Positions 9,160 to 17,975 of a DNA stretch of 64,000 bases are shown in pieces; the first letter of the stretch is position 1; each line of letters opens with the position of its first letter. The DNA is from Marinilabilia rubra (lineage in GTDB: Bacteria; Bacteroidota; Bacteroidia; Bacteroidales; Marinilabiliaceae): positions 1 to 64,000 of the forward strand of contig NZ_QEWP01000021.1 in NCBI RefSeq assembly GCF_003121985.1, in the 5' to 3' direction. A program made the translations under genes and the position numbers. Under the pieces are notes generated by a model. The model was not told the origin of the DNA. It saw nothing but the letters and a program-made list of their open reading frames with translations, and did no database searches.

Positions 9160-9392
9160 GGGAGCGCTGAAAAACGCTTATGTTATTAGCTATTAAAACC
9201 TTAATACACCTCAAGAAACACTTTAGTGCAAGGTTATTTCACAATAAACTCAAATTTCTTTGCACTTGATTATATGAAAATGGCTAATCAAAAGAACAAA
9301 ATTTACTTCACCGCCACAATCTCGAAGTAACTCAATACTCCTTCGATTGGGCGGCTTGTAAATTCTGCCCTTTTGACTTTTTCAGCAGCTCC
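9160..9392. mobile_element. MITE-like element, family 1, copy b
   Basis: This is the second copy of the 233-bp unit at 2645-2877, in the same orientation. Its ends are better preserved as inverted repeats: GGGAGCGCTGAAAAA at the left and TTTTTCAGCAGCTCC at the right. The flanks TACAACA (9153-9159) and TATAATA (9393-9399) agree at five of seven positions and could be a decayed target duplication. No coding potential was seen. Confidence 0.75.
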
Positions 9393-9811
9393 TATAATAA
9401 AATTTAAAAGTGGGAAAGGGTGTTTAACAAATCAAATTGTCAGAAAAACACTTCATTCCCCCAATAATTCAGGAATTATTTCTTCTTACCCAGATGCCCG
9501 GCGACGCTTCAGTACCGGTACAAACTTTTTCTAAACGTTTATCTTCAGCTAAGTAAGGGTAACTTAAAAACTTTCATATATTTGATGGCTTATGAAACTA
9601 AGTTCGACAAGGTCAATACTTCATATTAAAAAACAGTTGGAGTGTGGTTTAATTTTTGCAATGTTTTACTTTTGTATAGCAGGACTTCCGTATTTTTGAA
9701 GACGTTTTCCGGAACTAAGCAGAATAAACGAGGAGTTCAGGCTTTCAAAAACCCGCTCAGAAGGTCAAAGAAAAACATCTGAAGTATTTTGGAGAAACAA
9801 TAATTCATAAT
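9393..9811. other. Intergenic stretch without recognised content
   Basis: About 420 bp between two repeat elements. Short open frames exist but none resembles a known family or has start and promoter support. It may hold decayed sequence, but nothing could be identified. Confidence 0.3.
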
Positions 9812-9970
9812 AGATCGCTAGAGTTTTAGTACCTGACTGACAGCAGTCAGGTTGAATGTAAGACAAATCTTACAACACTGACAACCTGCACATTAGCCCA
9901 ACTCAAAGCATACCTGCAACAAGTTGTTTACGACTATGTTGAAAAAGTTTAACGGAGTATTGATTCATAA
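9812..9970. repeat. Dispersed repeat, family 5, copy a
   Basis: The unit starts AGATCGCTAGAGTTTTAG. It carries an internal palindrome CCTGACTGACAGCAGTCAGG, and ends AAGTTTAACGGAGTATTGATTCATAAA. Related copies lie at 13247-13385 (inverted), 58625-58785 and 63111-63246, all between genes. Confidence 0.6.
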
Positions 9971-9988
9971 AAAAAGAAATTTGACCAT

Positions 9989-10160
9989 AATTAGAGTTTG
10001 TCCATAAAGTACCATTTACTGCGTTACGCTTGCCCGAGAATTACTCATTTACTCAAGTAAACTGCGTATTTTCGGGCTTCGCAAGCCTTGTAACTGGCAC
10101 TTTCTTGACAAACACATGACCAGAAGCAAGTTTTGCTTAGTTTATAGACGGACTCTAATT
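9989..10160. mobile_element. MITE-like element, family 2, copy A
   Basis: A 172-bp non-coding unit has inverted ends: AATTAGAGTTTGTCCATA at the left and the complement of AATTAGAGTCCGTCTATA at the right. Inside is ACGCTTGCCCGAGAATTACTCA, then a palindrome TTTACTCAAGTAAA, then GCGTATTTTCGGG. Related units occur at 59621-59769 (inverted), 61265-61379, 61419-61625 and 30901-30964. AATT is present at both outer edges and may be part of the ends or a target duplication. Confidence 0.7.
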
Positions 10161-10179
10161 AAGTAAATTAAAAGCAGAT

Positions 10180-10277
10180 GAAACGAGTATGACAGCCTTT
10201 TTCACAAAAGAACTTGTATAAAGTTCAGTCATGCGAGTTCCATCCGGCCTTAACAAATAAATTTTATACGGATGAAA
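10180..10277. repeat. Dispersed repeat, family 10, copy a
   Basis: About 98 bp matching 33171-33269, with shared blocks GAAACGAG, TCATGCGAGTTCCAT-CGGCC and AACAAAT...TTTTA. The repeat runs into the start codon of the DUF4783 gene, so it forms the whole upstream region of that gene. Confidence 0.6.
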
Positions 10278-10682
10278 CATTTCAAAAGTATTATAATTGT
10301 GTTAGCGATTGTGTTTTCCCTGCTTCCTCTTAACGGGCAGACCAACTCAAATAACAGCCCCCTTCCTCCCAAGGTGGTTGAAGCCGTTAAAAAAGGGAAT
10401 GCTGCAGAACTCAAACCTTTTCTAAATTCAAGGGTGGAACTCGTTTTGCCGGAAGAATCGGGAATATACAGTAAAGAGCAGGCGCATTTCATTTTAAAAA
10501 GTTTTTTTGAAAGCCATAAAGTTACGTCCTTCCGTGTACTTCATCATGGAACCAGGCAGCATGCCACTTATGCCATAGGTGAATACAAATGCCCCCAGAA
10601 CCAATACCGAATGTATTTTCTAGTAAAAGAGGTTGAAGGAAAACCCTTAATTCATCAAATCAGGATCGAAAAACAAGACTAG
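10272..10682 (+). CDS. DUF4783 family secreted protein
   Basis: A 136-residue protein of the Bacteroidota DUF4783 family. A hydrophobic signal peptide (residues about 3-20, ending near LNGQT) indicates export. The mature part has an NTF2/SnoaL-like pattern: EAVKKGNAAELKPFL, then SGIYSKEQAHFILKSFF, then a beta-rich tail ending in IRIEKQD. The molecular function is unknown. It lies 4 bp upstream of nadC and is probably co-transcribed, an arrangement I believe is common in the phylum. No good promoter consensus was seen in the repeat-derived upstream region. Confidence 0.85.
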   Translation: MKHFKSIIIVLAIVFSLLPLNGQTNSNNSPLPPKVVEAVKKGNAAELKPFLNSRVELVLPEESGIYSKEQAHFILKSFFESHKVTSFRVLHHGTRQHATYAIGEYKCPQNQYRMYFLVKEVEGKPLIHQIRIEKQD

Positions 10683-10686
10683 ATAA

Positions 10687-11529
10687 ATGGATAAAGACTA
10701 TTTGAAAAAATTCATCACCAATGCCCTGCAGGAAGATGTTGGAGATGGTGACCACTCGTCACAAGCATGTATCCCTGCAGATTCTGAAGGCAAAGTTCAA
10801 TTACTGGTAAAGGAAGCCGGTGTGCTGGCAGGTGTAAATGTGGCTTTTGAGATTTTCAAACATTTACAAACAGATATTGATATCAGCCCATTATTAGGAG
10901 ATGGCACACTGGTGCATCCGGGCGATATCGCTTTCACCGTTAGGGGAAAAGTACTCACCCTGCTTAAAGGAGAACGTCTGGCTCTTAATGTTATGCAGCG
11001 TATGAGTGGCATTGCTACACATACCAGAGAATATGCCCGGTTGATTGAAGATTTACCCACCAAAATTCTTGACACCCGGAAAACTACTCCGGGCATGCGT
11101 ATGCTCGAAAAAGCTGCTGTAAAAATCGGAGGTGGTGAGAATCATAGGATGGGCCTCTACGACATGGTGATGCTGAAGGACAACCATATCGATTTTGCAG
11201 GAGGTATTGAAAATGCCATAAAAGCGACTCAGCAATATCTGAAAGAAATCGGTAAAGATCTGAAAATTGAAATTGAAGTCCGCAATATGGATGAACTTAA
11301 CCAAGTCCTTGAAACGGGCGGCGTTCACCGGATCATGCTTGACAATTTTGACACACAGACCACCAGGGAAGCTGTTGAATTAATCGCCGGCCGCTATGAA
11401 ACCGAATCATCCGGAGGAATCACTAAAGAGACATTGCGCGGTTATGCAGAATGTGGCGTAGATTATATTTCAGTTGGTGCGCTTACGCATCATATTCGCA
11501 GTTTAGACATGAGTCTGAAAGCGCTTTAG
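10687..11529 (+). CDS. nadC: Nicotinate-nucleotide pyrophosphorylase (carboxylating)
   Basis: Quinolinate phosphoribosyltransferase converts quinolinate and PRPP to nicotinate mononucleotide, CO2 and pyrophosphate in de novo NAD synthesis. The 280-residue protein has the normal length. It shows the catalytic and PRPP-binding motifs DTRKTTPGMR (near 137-146), KIGGGENHRMGLYDMVMLKDNH, EVRNMDEL, and the C-terminal YISVGALTHH segment. It begins 4 bp after DUF4783. nadA and nadB are not in this window. A strong intrinsic terminator follows at 11628-11674. Confidence 0.97.
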   Translation: MDKDYLKKFITNALQEDVGDGDHSSQACIPADSEGKVQLLVKEAGVLAGVNVAFEIFKHLQTDIDISPLLGDGTLVHPGDIAFTVRGKVLTLLKGERLALNVMQRMSGIATHTREYARLIEDLPTKILDTRKTTPGMRMLEKAAVKIGGGENHRMGLYDMVMLKDNHIDFAGGIENAIKATQQYLKEIGKDLKIEIEVRNMDELNQVLETGGVHRIMLDNFDTQTTREAVELIAGRYETESSGGITKETLRGYAECGVDYISVGALTHHIRSLDMSLKAL

Positions 11530-11627
11530 GCGTCAGAAAATATTGAATTAAACCACATCAGGCACATCCGGATGGTAAGTTATTAAACCATACTGCAAGC
11601 CAACATAACAAGTTTTTTTTCAAAATA

Positions 11628-11674
11628 AGGTTAAAGTAATGGTCCAAAAACACATTACTTTAGCCTGTTTTTTT
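11628..11674 (+). terminator. Intrinsic terminator after nadC
   Basis: A 14-bp stem with one mismatch (AGGTTAAAGTAATG with CATTACTTTAGCCT), an 11-nt loop and a trailing run of T residues. It ends the DUF4783-nadC unit just before the convergent MFS gene. Confidence 0.8.
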
Positions 11675-12854
11675 AGTTTTCGCTGAAAGGATTTTTCTTT
11701 TTAATATAAATGGTAACCGGAATTGCCAGAAGTGCCATTACAGCGGCAAACTTAAAAGTTGTTTCATTGCCAAAGTGATCGAACCCATAACCGGTAATTA
11801 AGGTTGAAAAGGCCCCGAGAATAAAATTACTTGTCATATACAGTCCATTAACAAAGGGCAGATGCTCTGTTTTTAACTCATGAATGATGGCCAGAAAAAC
11901 CGGCGTGGGTGCTAAAAGAAAAAAGCCCATGGCAATGAGCAGGGGAAAAGTAAAAACGCCACGAAAGTAAATAAACATTGCCAGTAACAAAGGGGATATA
12001 ATGGCCACAATCAGCAAGGTATTTCTACGCCCGATAAAATCGGAAATAGTACCTGAGAGAAATGTTCCCGCAGCACCCGACAGATAAATAACGGACAGTG
12101 AAATCCCTGCCATCCATCGGGATTCACCGATGCTCTCCATATAACCAGGCAAATAGTAGGTCAGACAGCTTTTCATAAACCCCCGGGTAAGCGTAATGCT
12201 CCCAATAATGAGCAAGACCGGCAGGTACTTTTTCAGAGTAAGCAGATAAGAAACAGACTGTGACCCCTTTTTGACTTGTTTACGCAGATCAACATTTCGA
12301 AATCGCACAAAAAGAATGATGGACGCAAGCAATCCTGCAGGGATAAGACGAAATATTCCTTCAAACCCCCATACATCAATGGCTCCAAGCACAACTATTG
12401 GTCCCAGGGTACGGGCCAGTTCACCTCCCACCATATAAAAACTCATGCCCCTGCCGGTTCTTTTTCCTGCAACAAGTTTTACCATCACCGGGGTAGGTAC
12501 ATGAAACATGGTTGAACCAATTCCCGACAGCAGCATCAATATCACCAAAAAAGAATAAGATGGCGCAACTCCAATCAAACTCATTGCAACAGCGGTCACC
12601 GTTGGCGACACAATCATCAGATACCGGATGCGGACCTTGTCTGCCAGTATCCCCATCAATGGATTAAAAAGTGTTGGCAAGCGTTGAATAACGGACAATA
12701 ATCCGAATAGAGTATAGTTTATAGAAAGTTTTTCGATGAGCAATACCTGAACAGGCGCCAAAAATGCCGTATAGATATCATGAATATGGTGGGCCAGACT
12801 GATAAGAAAAACATCCAGTGTCCTGAACTTTGTTTTTTGAGGTTTACCCTGCAT
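11673..12854 (-). CDS. MFS transporter, fosmidomycin-resistance (Fsr) type
   Basis: This is an inner-membrane permease of the major facilitator superfamily, 393 residues with about 12 membrane segments. The N-terminus SLAHHIHDIYTAFLAPVQVLLIEKL resembles the HxxND-type start of Fsr-like exporters. MGILADKVRIRYLM and SGTISDFIGRRN are the two MFS A-like loops after segments 2 and 8. The substrate cannot be deduced from sequence. Upstream lies a 317-bp fold-back element (12900-13216), so any native promoter must be within about 45 bp of the start or supplied by that element. Confidence 0.85.
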   Translation of the reverse strand: MQGKPQKTKFRTLDVFLISLAHHIHDIYTAFLAPVQVLLIEKLSINYTLFGLLSVIQRLPTLFNPLMGILADKVRIRYLMIVSPTVTAVAMSLIGVAPSYSFLVILMLLSGIGSTMFHVPTPVMVKLVAGKRTGRGMSFYMVGGELARTLGPIVVLGAIDVWGFEGIFRLIPAGLLASIILFVRFRNVDLRKQVKKGSQSVSYLLTLKKYLPVLLIIGSITLTRGFMKSCLTYYLPGYMESIGESRWMAGISLSVIYLSGAAGTFLSGTISDFIGRRNTLLIVAIISPLLLAMFIYFRGVFTFPLLIAMGFFLLAPTPVFLAIIHELKTEHLPFVNGLYMTSNFILGAFSTLITGYGFDHFGNETTFKFAAVMALLAIPVTIYIKKKNPFSEN

Positions 12855-12899
12855 TGCTCTAGAAGGTTTTTACCAAATGATTTTTGCTTTAATGAGAAT

Positions 12900-13216
12900 C
12901 ATTATTGTCCGGTAAACAATAATATTTTCTACTTTGCGCTCAAGCCGCGCTGGCTTTTACTTTTTTTCAACAGCAAAAAAAAGTAAACAAAAAATGCCGT
13001 CGCTTAAATAAAATCTCTAAAAATCAGAGTCTTTTCCTAAAATCCGGAAACTCGCTTCGCTCAAACAATCCGGATTTCTTTACGGAAAAGACTCTGATTT
13101 TCTTCACGAGATTTTCTTAATGCGAAAAGCAAGCCCTCACCTAAGTAAAATTGGTCAAACGAATTGATTTTCATCAAATAGCCAAATTCGACGAATACTT
13201 TAACCGGACACCAGTG
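12900..13216. mobile_element. MITE-like fold-back element, family 3
   Basis: A 317-bp non-coding unit is bounded by a 9-bp direct repeat AATGAGAAT (12891-12899 and 13217-13225). Its ends are imperfect inverted repeats: CATTATTGTCCGGTAAA at the left and the complement of CACTGGTGTCCGGTTAAA at the right. The centre is a long palindrome. AAAATCAGAGTCTTTTCC (13020-13037) pairs exactly with 13084-13101, and outer arms CGCTTAAATAAAATCTC pair imperfectly with the sequence up to about 13122. No ORF of note is present. Confidence 0.75.
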
Positions 13217-13246
13217 AATGAGAATAAAAAAAACCGCAATACTTCA

Positions 13247-13385
13247 GATCAATACTCCGTTAAACTTTTATAAAAGTCTAAAGTTCAAGCTCTTGGGGAT
13301 GAATAGTTTTCCGTCTTAAAGCCCAGACTATCAGTGTTATATGATCTATCTTAAATCTTATATCTAAAAGTCTAACGATCTATTG
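13247..13385. repeat. Dispersed repeat, family 5, copy b (inverted)
   Basis: On the minus strand the unit starts AATAGATCGTTAGACTTTTAG and ends AAAGTTTAACGGAGTATTGAT. This is the same boundary pair as the copies at 9812, 58625 and 63111. It lies between the family 3 element and the transglutaminase gene. Confidence 0.55.
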
Positions 13386-13426
13386 TCAGATATCACGATT
13401 TTTTGTTGCGATATTTTCGGTCTCGC

Positions 13427-14647
13427 TTATTCCTCAACTTCCATGTAGAGTCGTACCTGCACAGGTTCTTCCTTCACTTCCTTATGTATATTAACAATTT
13501 CCTTATTGGCATTGGTGTAGCGAAAAGTATAAGTGGAATTTTTGTCCACATAAAGCGTAAGAAAATCATTCATATCCTGAGTAGGGCCACTGGTACGACC
13601 TCCGCCAATCTGCTCGTCACCCTTGAACACATCCACATTCACAGCCATTCGATCGTCCCCTACAAGTGAGCACTTATCATTCTTGAGCATGATGACTTCC
13701 AGTTCAACCAGTTCTCCGGATGCCACTTTAGCTTTTTGTTGCTCCCGGTAAAGCTGCACATACCGGTCGGTTACATTCACTGCCGGAACATACTTGATGC
13801 TCATGTCCCATACCAGAGGAAAGGGATTACCGGTCTTTTTAAAGCTGGAAGCCCAAACGGCATATTTGGGATTATTCTTATCCGCTTTCCCGGCATCGTT
13901 CAGAAACCAGCTCTTATTCAATCCACTGGGATAATACTCTGTAAAGTACCAATCGCCATCGACCCAAACCTCATTCCAACTGTGATTACCACGGTCGTCG
14001 TGCCAGCTGGCTGTTCCGGCAATTCGTGAAGGAATTCCTACAGCCCTGAAAGCATCTGTGAGCAAAATCGACAAACCCGAGCAGGAAGCCATATTCTGCT
14101 CCATGGACTCATAAGGACTTTGGTCGGGCTTTTCACGCTTAGTGTTGTATTCCACATCGACTTCGGCGGCAATATTTTTATTCACCGAATCGATAGCAGT
14201 TTTCATGGATTTTGCATCCTTCACATAGGGATAAAAACGGTTATAGAAATCTTTCCGCCAGTTATCACGACGTTCATTCAGAGATGCATAAGGCAACACT
14301 TCATTAAAGAATATAGAATCAGGTACTGTTTTTGTCCACGAAAAGGCTTCGCGTGCTTTGTAAGCATACTTAACATTGTCTTTCAGGAATTGGGCAGACA
14401 GGTTCTCTAAATCCCGCTGAGGCATGTTCGCAATCAAAAACGCCATAGCCTCCTTTTGAGAATCGGGCACCTCAGTCAAAGCTGCGTTCAGTTGAACCCG
14501 GTTCTCTCCGGCATCCTGAAGTGCTGTATCAAGATCGGTATGATACTTCTCCGGTACGCCCGGATACTTTTGTGTGCAACCGGTGGATAATAATACCACA
14601 ACCAGTGTCAGCAAGCTGGATAATTTAAGTTTTTTTCCCATGTTCAA
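13427..14647 (-). CDS. Transglutaminase-domain lipoprotein
   Basis: A predicted lipoprotein of 406 residues with a signal peptide ending in the lipobox LLSTGC (Cys24). The transglutaminase-like core has the catalytic triad in the expected order. Cys189 lies in NMASCSGLS, His222 in DRGNHSWNEVW and Asp230 in WVDGDWYFTEYYPSG. A beta-rich C-terminal domain follows. Such proteins are cysteine-protease or transglutaminase relatives, and the substrate is unknown. It is preceded by valS on the same strand, with a 165-bp gap holding a fold-back repeat. MGKKLK at residue 3 is an alternative start. Confidence 0.85.
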   Translation of the reverse strand: MNMGKKLKLSSLLTLVVVLLSTGCTQKYPGVPEKYHTDLDTALQDAGENRVQLNAALTEVPDSQKEAMAFLIANMPQRDLENLSAQFLKDNVKYAYKAREAFSWTKTVPDSIFFNEVLPYASLNERRDNWRKDFYNRFYPYVKDAKSMKTAIDSVNKNIAAEVDVEYNTKREKPDQSPYESMEQNMASCSGLSILLTDAFRAVGIPSRIAGTASWHDDRGNHSWNEVWVDGDWYFTEYYPSGLNKSWFLNDAGKADKNNPKYAVWASSFKKTGNPFPLVWDMSIKYVPAVNVTDRYVQLYREQQKAKVASGELVELEVIMLKNDKCSLVGDDRMAVNVDVFKGDEQIGGGRTSGPTQDMNDFLTLYVDKNSTYTFRYTNANKEIVNIHKEVKEEPVQVRLYMEVEE

Positions 14648-14683
14648 ATATTTTTAAGCAGGCCGTATAAAAAGTAAAAAACA

Positions 14684-14753
14684 TGTCATGTTGAGCGCAG
14701 TCGAAACATCTGTTTATCAAACGAACAGATTCTTCGACAAGCTCAGAATGACA
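14684..14753. repeat. Fold-back repeat between valS and transglutaminase gene
   Basis: Arms TGTCATGTTGAGCGCAGTCG and the complement of the right arm TCGACAAGCTCAGAATGACA form a long imperfect hairpin with inner arms ATCTGTT and AACAGAT. I recognise this TGTCATxxTGAGCxxxGTCGAA motif as a recurring Bacteroidota intergenic repeat. It could act as a transcription or RNA-processing boundary. Confidence 0.6.
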
Positions 14754-14811
14754 TCAGATTTGAACTTTTGTGACAGGCTTTCTTTTTTTCACAATAAGTC
14801 TCAAATAATTT

Positions 14812-17442
14812 TTATCCCTTCAGATTTTTGATACTCTCTTCAAGCACCTGAATTTTTGCCTCGGCATCGGCCTGTTTCTTTTTCTCCATCTCAACCACTT
14901 TATCAGGAGCATTGGCTACGAACTTCTCGTTGCTGAGTTTCTTCATCACGCCATTCAGGAATCCCTGCATGCGTTTCAACTCATCTTCCAGCTTAGCTAT
15001 CTCAGCATCTGTATCTATCAATCCCTCAAGAGGCACAAAATACTCGGACGACTTGACCAGGAATGAAACCGCTCCACTCAGTTTCTCATCAGTGGTTTCA
15101 ATAGATTCCAGGTTGGCCATTTTCTTCAACACAGGATCCATCTGCTTAAAATAACCATCTTTTCCGGTCAACACCACTATTTTAAGTGCTTCACGTGGCG
15201 ACAAGTTCTTCTCTTTACGGAGATTGCGAATGCCGGCAATGGCTTCTTTTACATATTCGAATTGGGCCAACAGTGCCTCATCATATTTTTCTGCCTGGGG
15301 CTGAAGACTGATCATGATGCTCTCCCCCTCTTTTCTTTCTGCAAGATGGTGCCAGATTTCCTCGGTAATGAAAGGCATAAACGGATGCAAGAGTCTCACC
15401 AGATCATCGAAAAATTTCAGTGTTGCTTCATAAGTTTTTTCATCGATGGGTTGCTGATAAGCAGGCTTGATCAACTCCAGGTACCAGGATGAAAATTCGT
15501 TCCAGAATAACTGGTAAACCTCCATCAAAGCATCTGAAATGCGGTATTTATCGAAATGGTCGTTGATTTTCTCAACCGATTCCATCAGTTTGTTTTGGAA
15601 CCAATCGATGGCAATCTTTGAACTCTCGGGCTGCTCTGCTCCGGCTGCAACATCCCAGTTTTTCACCAGCCGGAAAGCATTCCAGATTTTATTGGCAAAG
15701 TTACGTCCCTGCTCGGTCAGGCTTTCATCAAACAAGATGTCGTTTCCGGCAGGAGAGCACAACAACATCCCCATGCGCACCCCATCGGCACCATATTGCT
15801 TAATCAACTCCAACGGTTCGGGTGAATTACCCAGAGATTTGGACATTTTGCGACGCTGCTTATCGCGTACAATTCCGGTAAAATATACATTCTTGAACGG
15901 ATAAGTCCCACGGTATTCGTATCCGGCAATGATCATACGTGCCACCCAGAAAAAGATAATCTCGGGAGCCGTTACCAAATCATTGGTGGGATAGTAATAA
16001 TCAATTTCGTTGTTATCGGGATTGAAGCCGTCAAAGACTGTGATGGGCCATAACCATGAAGAGGCCCAGGTGTCGAGTACATCTTCGTCCTGCTTCAAAT
16101 CATCCGGGGTAAAGTTGGCATTGCCACTCTTATCACGGGCCATCTTAAGAGCTTCCTCCTCACTTTCTGCTACCACGTAGCTGCCATCAGACAAATAGTA
16201 TACAGGAATCCGGTGGCCCCACCAAAGCTGACGAGAGATACACCAATCCTTCACATTCTCCATCCAGTGACGGTAGAGATTTTTGAATTTTGGGGGATGA
16301 AAACGAACCTCATCTTCCATTACCGCTTTCAAAGCAGGCTGCGCCAGTTCTGACATTTTAAGGAACCACTGAGTACTCAATTTTGGTTCGATGGCAGCAT
16401 CGGTACGTTCGGAATAGCCTACTTTATTGGTATAATCTTCAACTTTCACAAGATTTCCGGCCTTGTCAAGATCCTTTTCGATTTTATCGCGTACATCAAA
16501 ACGGTCTTCGCCAACGTAAAGTCCGGCAGCTTCGCTAACTGTTCCGTCGTCGTTAAGAACATCGATGCTTTCCAGATTGTGACGCATGCCGATTTCGTAG
16601 TCGTTGATGTCGTGCGCCGGAGTAATTTTTAAACACCCGGTACCAAATTCCATATCTACGTACTCATCCTCAAGCACAGGAATGGCACGATTCACCAATG
16701 GCACCAGTACTTTTTTACCGACCAGATGTTTGAAACGCTCATCGTTGGGATTCACGCAAACGGCAGTATCACCCAAAATGGTTTCGGGACGTGTGGTGGC
16801 AATGGTTACATATTCATTCTCCTCACCCTCTACCTGATAACGTACATAGTAAAGTTTAGACTGCACCTCACGGTAGATCACTTCCTCATCAGAAAGAGCT
16901 GTTTTGGCGGAAGGATCCCAGTTCACCATTCGCACACCACGGTAGATATAGCCTTTGTTATAGAGATCAACGAATACTTTGATAACGCCTTCGCTGCGAA
17001 CCTCATCCATTGTAAAGCAGGTACGATCCCAGTCGCATGAAGCGCCCAGTTTTTTGAGCTGCTCCAGGATGATACCGCCATGCTTATCAGTCCAATCCCA
17101 GGCATGTTTCAGAAATTCATCTCTGGAAAGTGAGTATTTGGAAATTCCTTCCTGCTGAAGTTTGTTCACCACTTTGGCCTCGGTAGCAATGGAGGCATGA
17201 TCGGTACCAGGAACCCAGCAAGCATTTTTACCCTGCATACGTGCTCGGCGCACCAGGATGTCCTGAATGGTATTGTTCAGCATGTGTCCCATATGCAAAA
17301 CACCGGTGACGTTCGGTGGAGGAATCACCATGGTGTAGGGTTCACGCTCGTCGGGAACAGACTTAAAAAACTCCTGTTCCATCCAGTAACTGTACCATTT
17401 GCCTTCGGTATCGGCCGGACTGTATTTGCTTGCTATTTCCAT
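14812..17442 (-). CDS. valS: Valyl-tRNA synthetase
   Basis: This class I aminoacyl-tRNA synthetase charges tRNA-Val, with an editing domain that removes threonine. The 876-residue protein has [15 protein letters not shown] (HIGH motif) near residue 42 and the catalytic loop KMSKSLGN near residue 530. A CP1 editing region contains [18 protein letters not shown], the anticodon-binding domain follows, and the C-terminal coiled coil typical of ValRS is present ([16 protein letters not shown] onward). The ATG at 17442 gives the standard N-terminus [10 protein letters not shown] -7-like TATTTTTG lies at 17482-17489. Confidence 0.98.
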   Translation of the reverse strand: MEIASKYSPADTEGKWYSYWMEQEFFKSVPDEREPYTMVIPPPNVTGVLHMGHMLNNTIQDILVRRARMQGKNACWVPGTDHASIATEAKVVNKLQQEGISKYSLSRDEFLKHAWDWTDKHGGIILEQLKKLGASCDWDRTCFTMDEVRSEGVIKVFVDLYNKGYIYRGVRMVNWDPSAKTALSDEEVIYREVQSKLYYVRYQVEGEENEYVTIATTRPETILGDTAVCVNPNDERFKHLVGKKVLVPLVNRAIPVLEDEYVDMEFGTGCLKITPAHDINDYEIGMRHNLESIDVLNDDGTVSEAAGLYVGEDRFDVRDKIEKDLDKAGNLVKVEDYTNKVGYSERTDAAIEPKLSTQWFLKMSELAQPALKAVMEDEVRFHPPKFKNLYRHWMENVKDWCISRQLWWGHRIPVYYLSDGSYVVAESEEEALKMARDKSGNANFTPDDLKQDEDVLDTWASSWLWPITVFDGFNPDNNEIDYYYPTNDLVTAPEIIFFWVARMIIAGYEYRGTYPFKNVYFTGIVRDKQRRKMSKSLGNSPEPLELIKQYGADGVRMGMLLCSPAGNDILFDESLTEQGRNFANKIWNAFRLVKNWDVAAGAEQPESSKIAIDWFQNKLMESVEKINDHFDKYRISDALMEVYQLFWNEFSSWYLELIKPAYQQPIDEKTYEATLKFFDDLVRLLHPFMPFITEEIWHHLAERKEGESIMISLQPQAEKYDEALLAQFEYVKEAIAGIRNLRKEKNLSPREALKIVVLTGKDGYFKQMDPVLKKMANLESIETTDEKLSGAVSFLVKSSEYFVPLEGLIDTDAEIAKLEDELKRMQGFLNGVMKKLSNEKFVANAPDKVVEMEKKKQADAEAKIQVLEESIKNLKG

Positions 17443-17481
17443 AATACTATAAATCTATGCTCTGTTGTTCAATACAAGCTG

Positions 17482-17489
17482 CAAAAATA
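17482..17489 (-). promoter_or_regulatory. -7 box for valS
   Basis: On the minus strand TATTTTTG fits TAnnTTTG about 40 nt upstream of the start. No convincing TTG was found at the expected -33 distance. Confidence 0.4.
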
Positions 17490-17975
17490 TAAAAAAGTCG
17501 CCGACCTTTGGGTATGTACCAGAGAATAGTTATGGTTATTAGTAAACCCGCCACATTGGAGGCCTTCGGAAGACATAGGATTTGAACCACATTAGACAGA
17601 TACAATCCTGAAGAGATTTGAACCATAACTTGTTCCACATTTATCGGGATCAGGCAAATGAGAAAAGTGCATTTCTGTTTTCAAGTGTAGCATGCAAGCC
17701 TCTCAATTGGCAAAGTTTCTTTGTAAGCAAAGCAGCATGGTTCAGTATCAGGTAGAGTAGAGACGCACGGCCGTGCGTCTTTAACGGTATCCCCCGGCTC
17801 GGCCAAGTCTGCAACTTTGTCATTTTTTCATCTGTAGTCTCCATACTACCAAATTTTATTACAGGCGCTAACTACATATGTGATGCGACCCAGATACAAT
17901 CTCCGCCGGGCTGGAGATATCTCAAAATTTAATAGTTTATTAGTATTCTAAAACAAATTGAAATCCACTATTTAC
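17490..17975. other. Repeat-bearing intergenic region
   Basis: About 490 bp without a credible gene. It contains the 20-bp palindrome at 17761-17780. GATACAATCTCCGCCGGGCTG (near 17893) is related to the intergenic copies near 21898, 24167 and 24355. A stretch near 17690-17740 resembles 33135-33175. Nothing else was recognised. Confidence 0.4.
17761..17780. repeat. 20-bp perfect palindrome, copy 1
   Basis: AGACGCACGGCCGTGCGTCT is a perfect palindrome preceded by GTAGAGTAG and followed by TTAAC. The identical palindrome recurs at 24187-24206 with similar flanks (AAGTAG, TTAAC). The motif is familiar from many Bacteroidota and cyanobacterial intergenic regions. Confidence 0.75.

Noticed and set aside
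9393-9811. Decayed gene between repeats
   Set aside because: Frames such as one ending KYFGETIIHNR are short, lack a start and match no family that I recognise.
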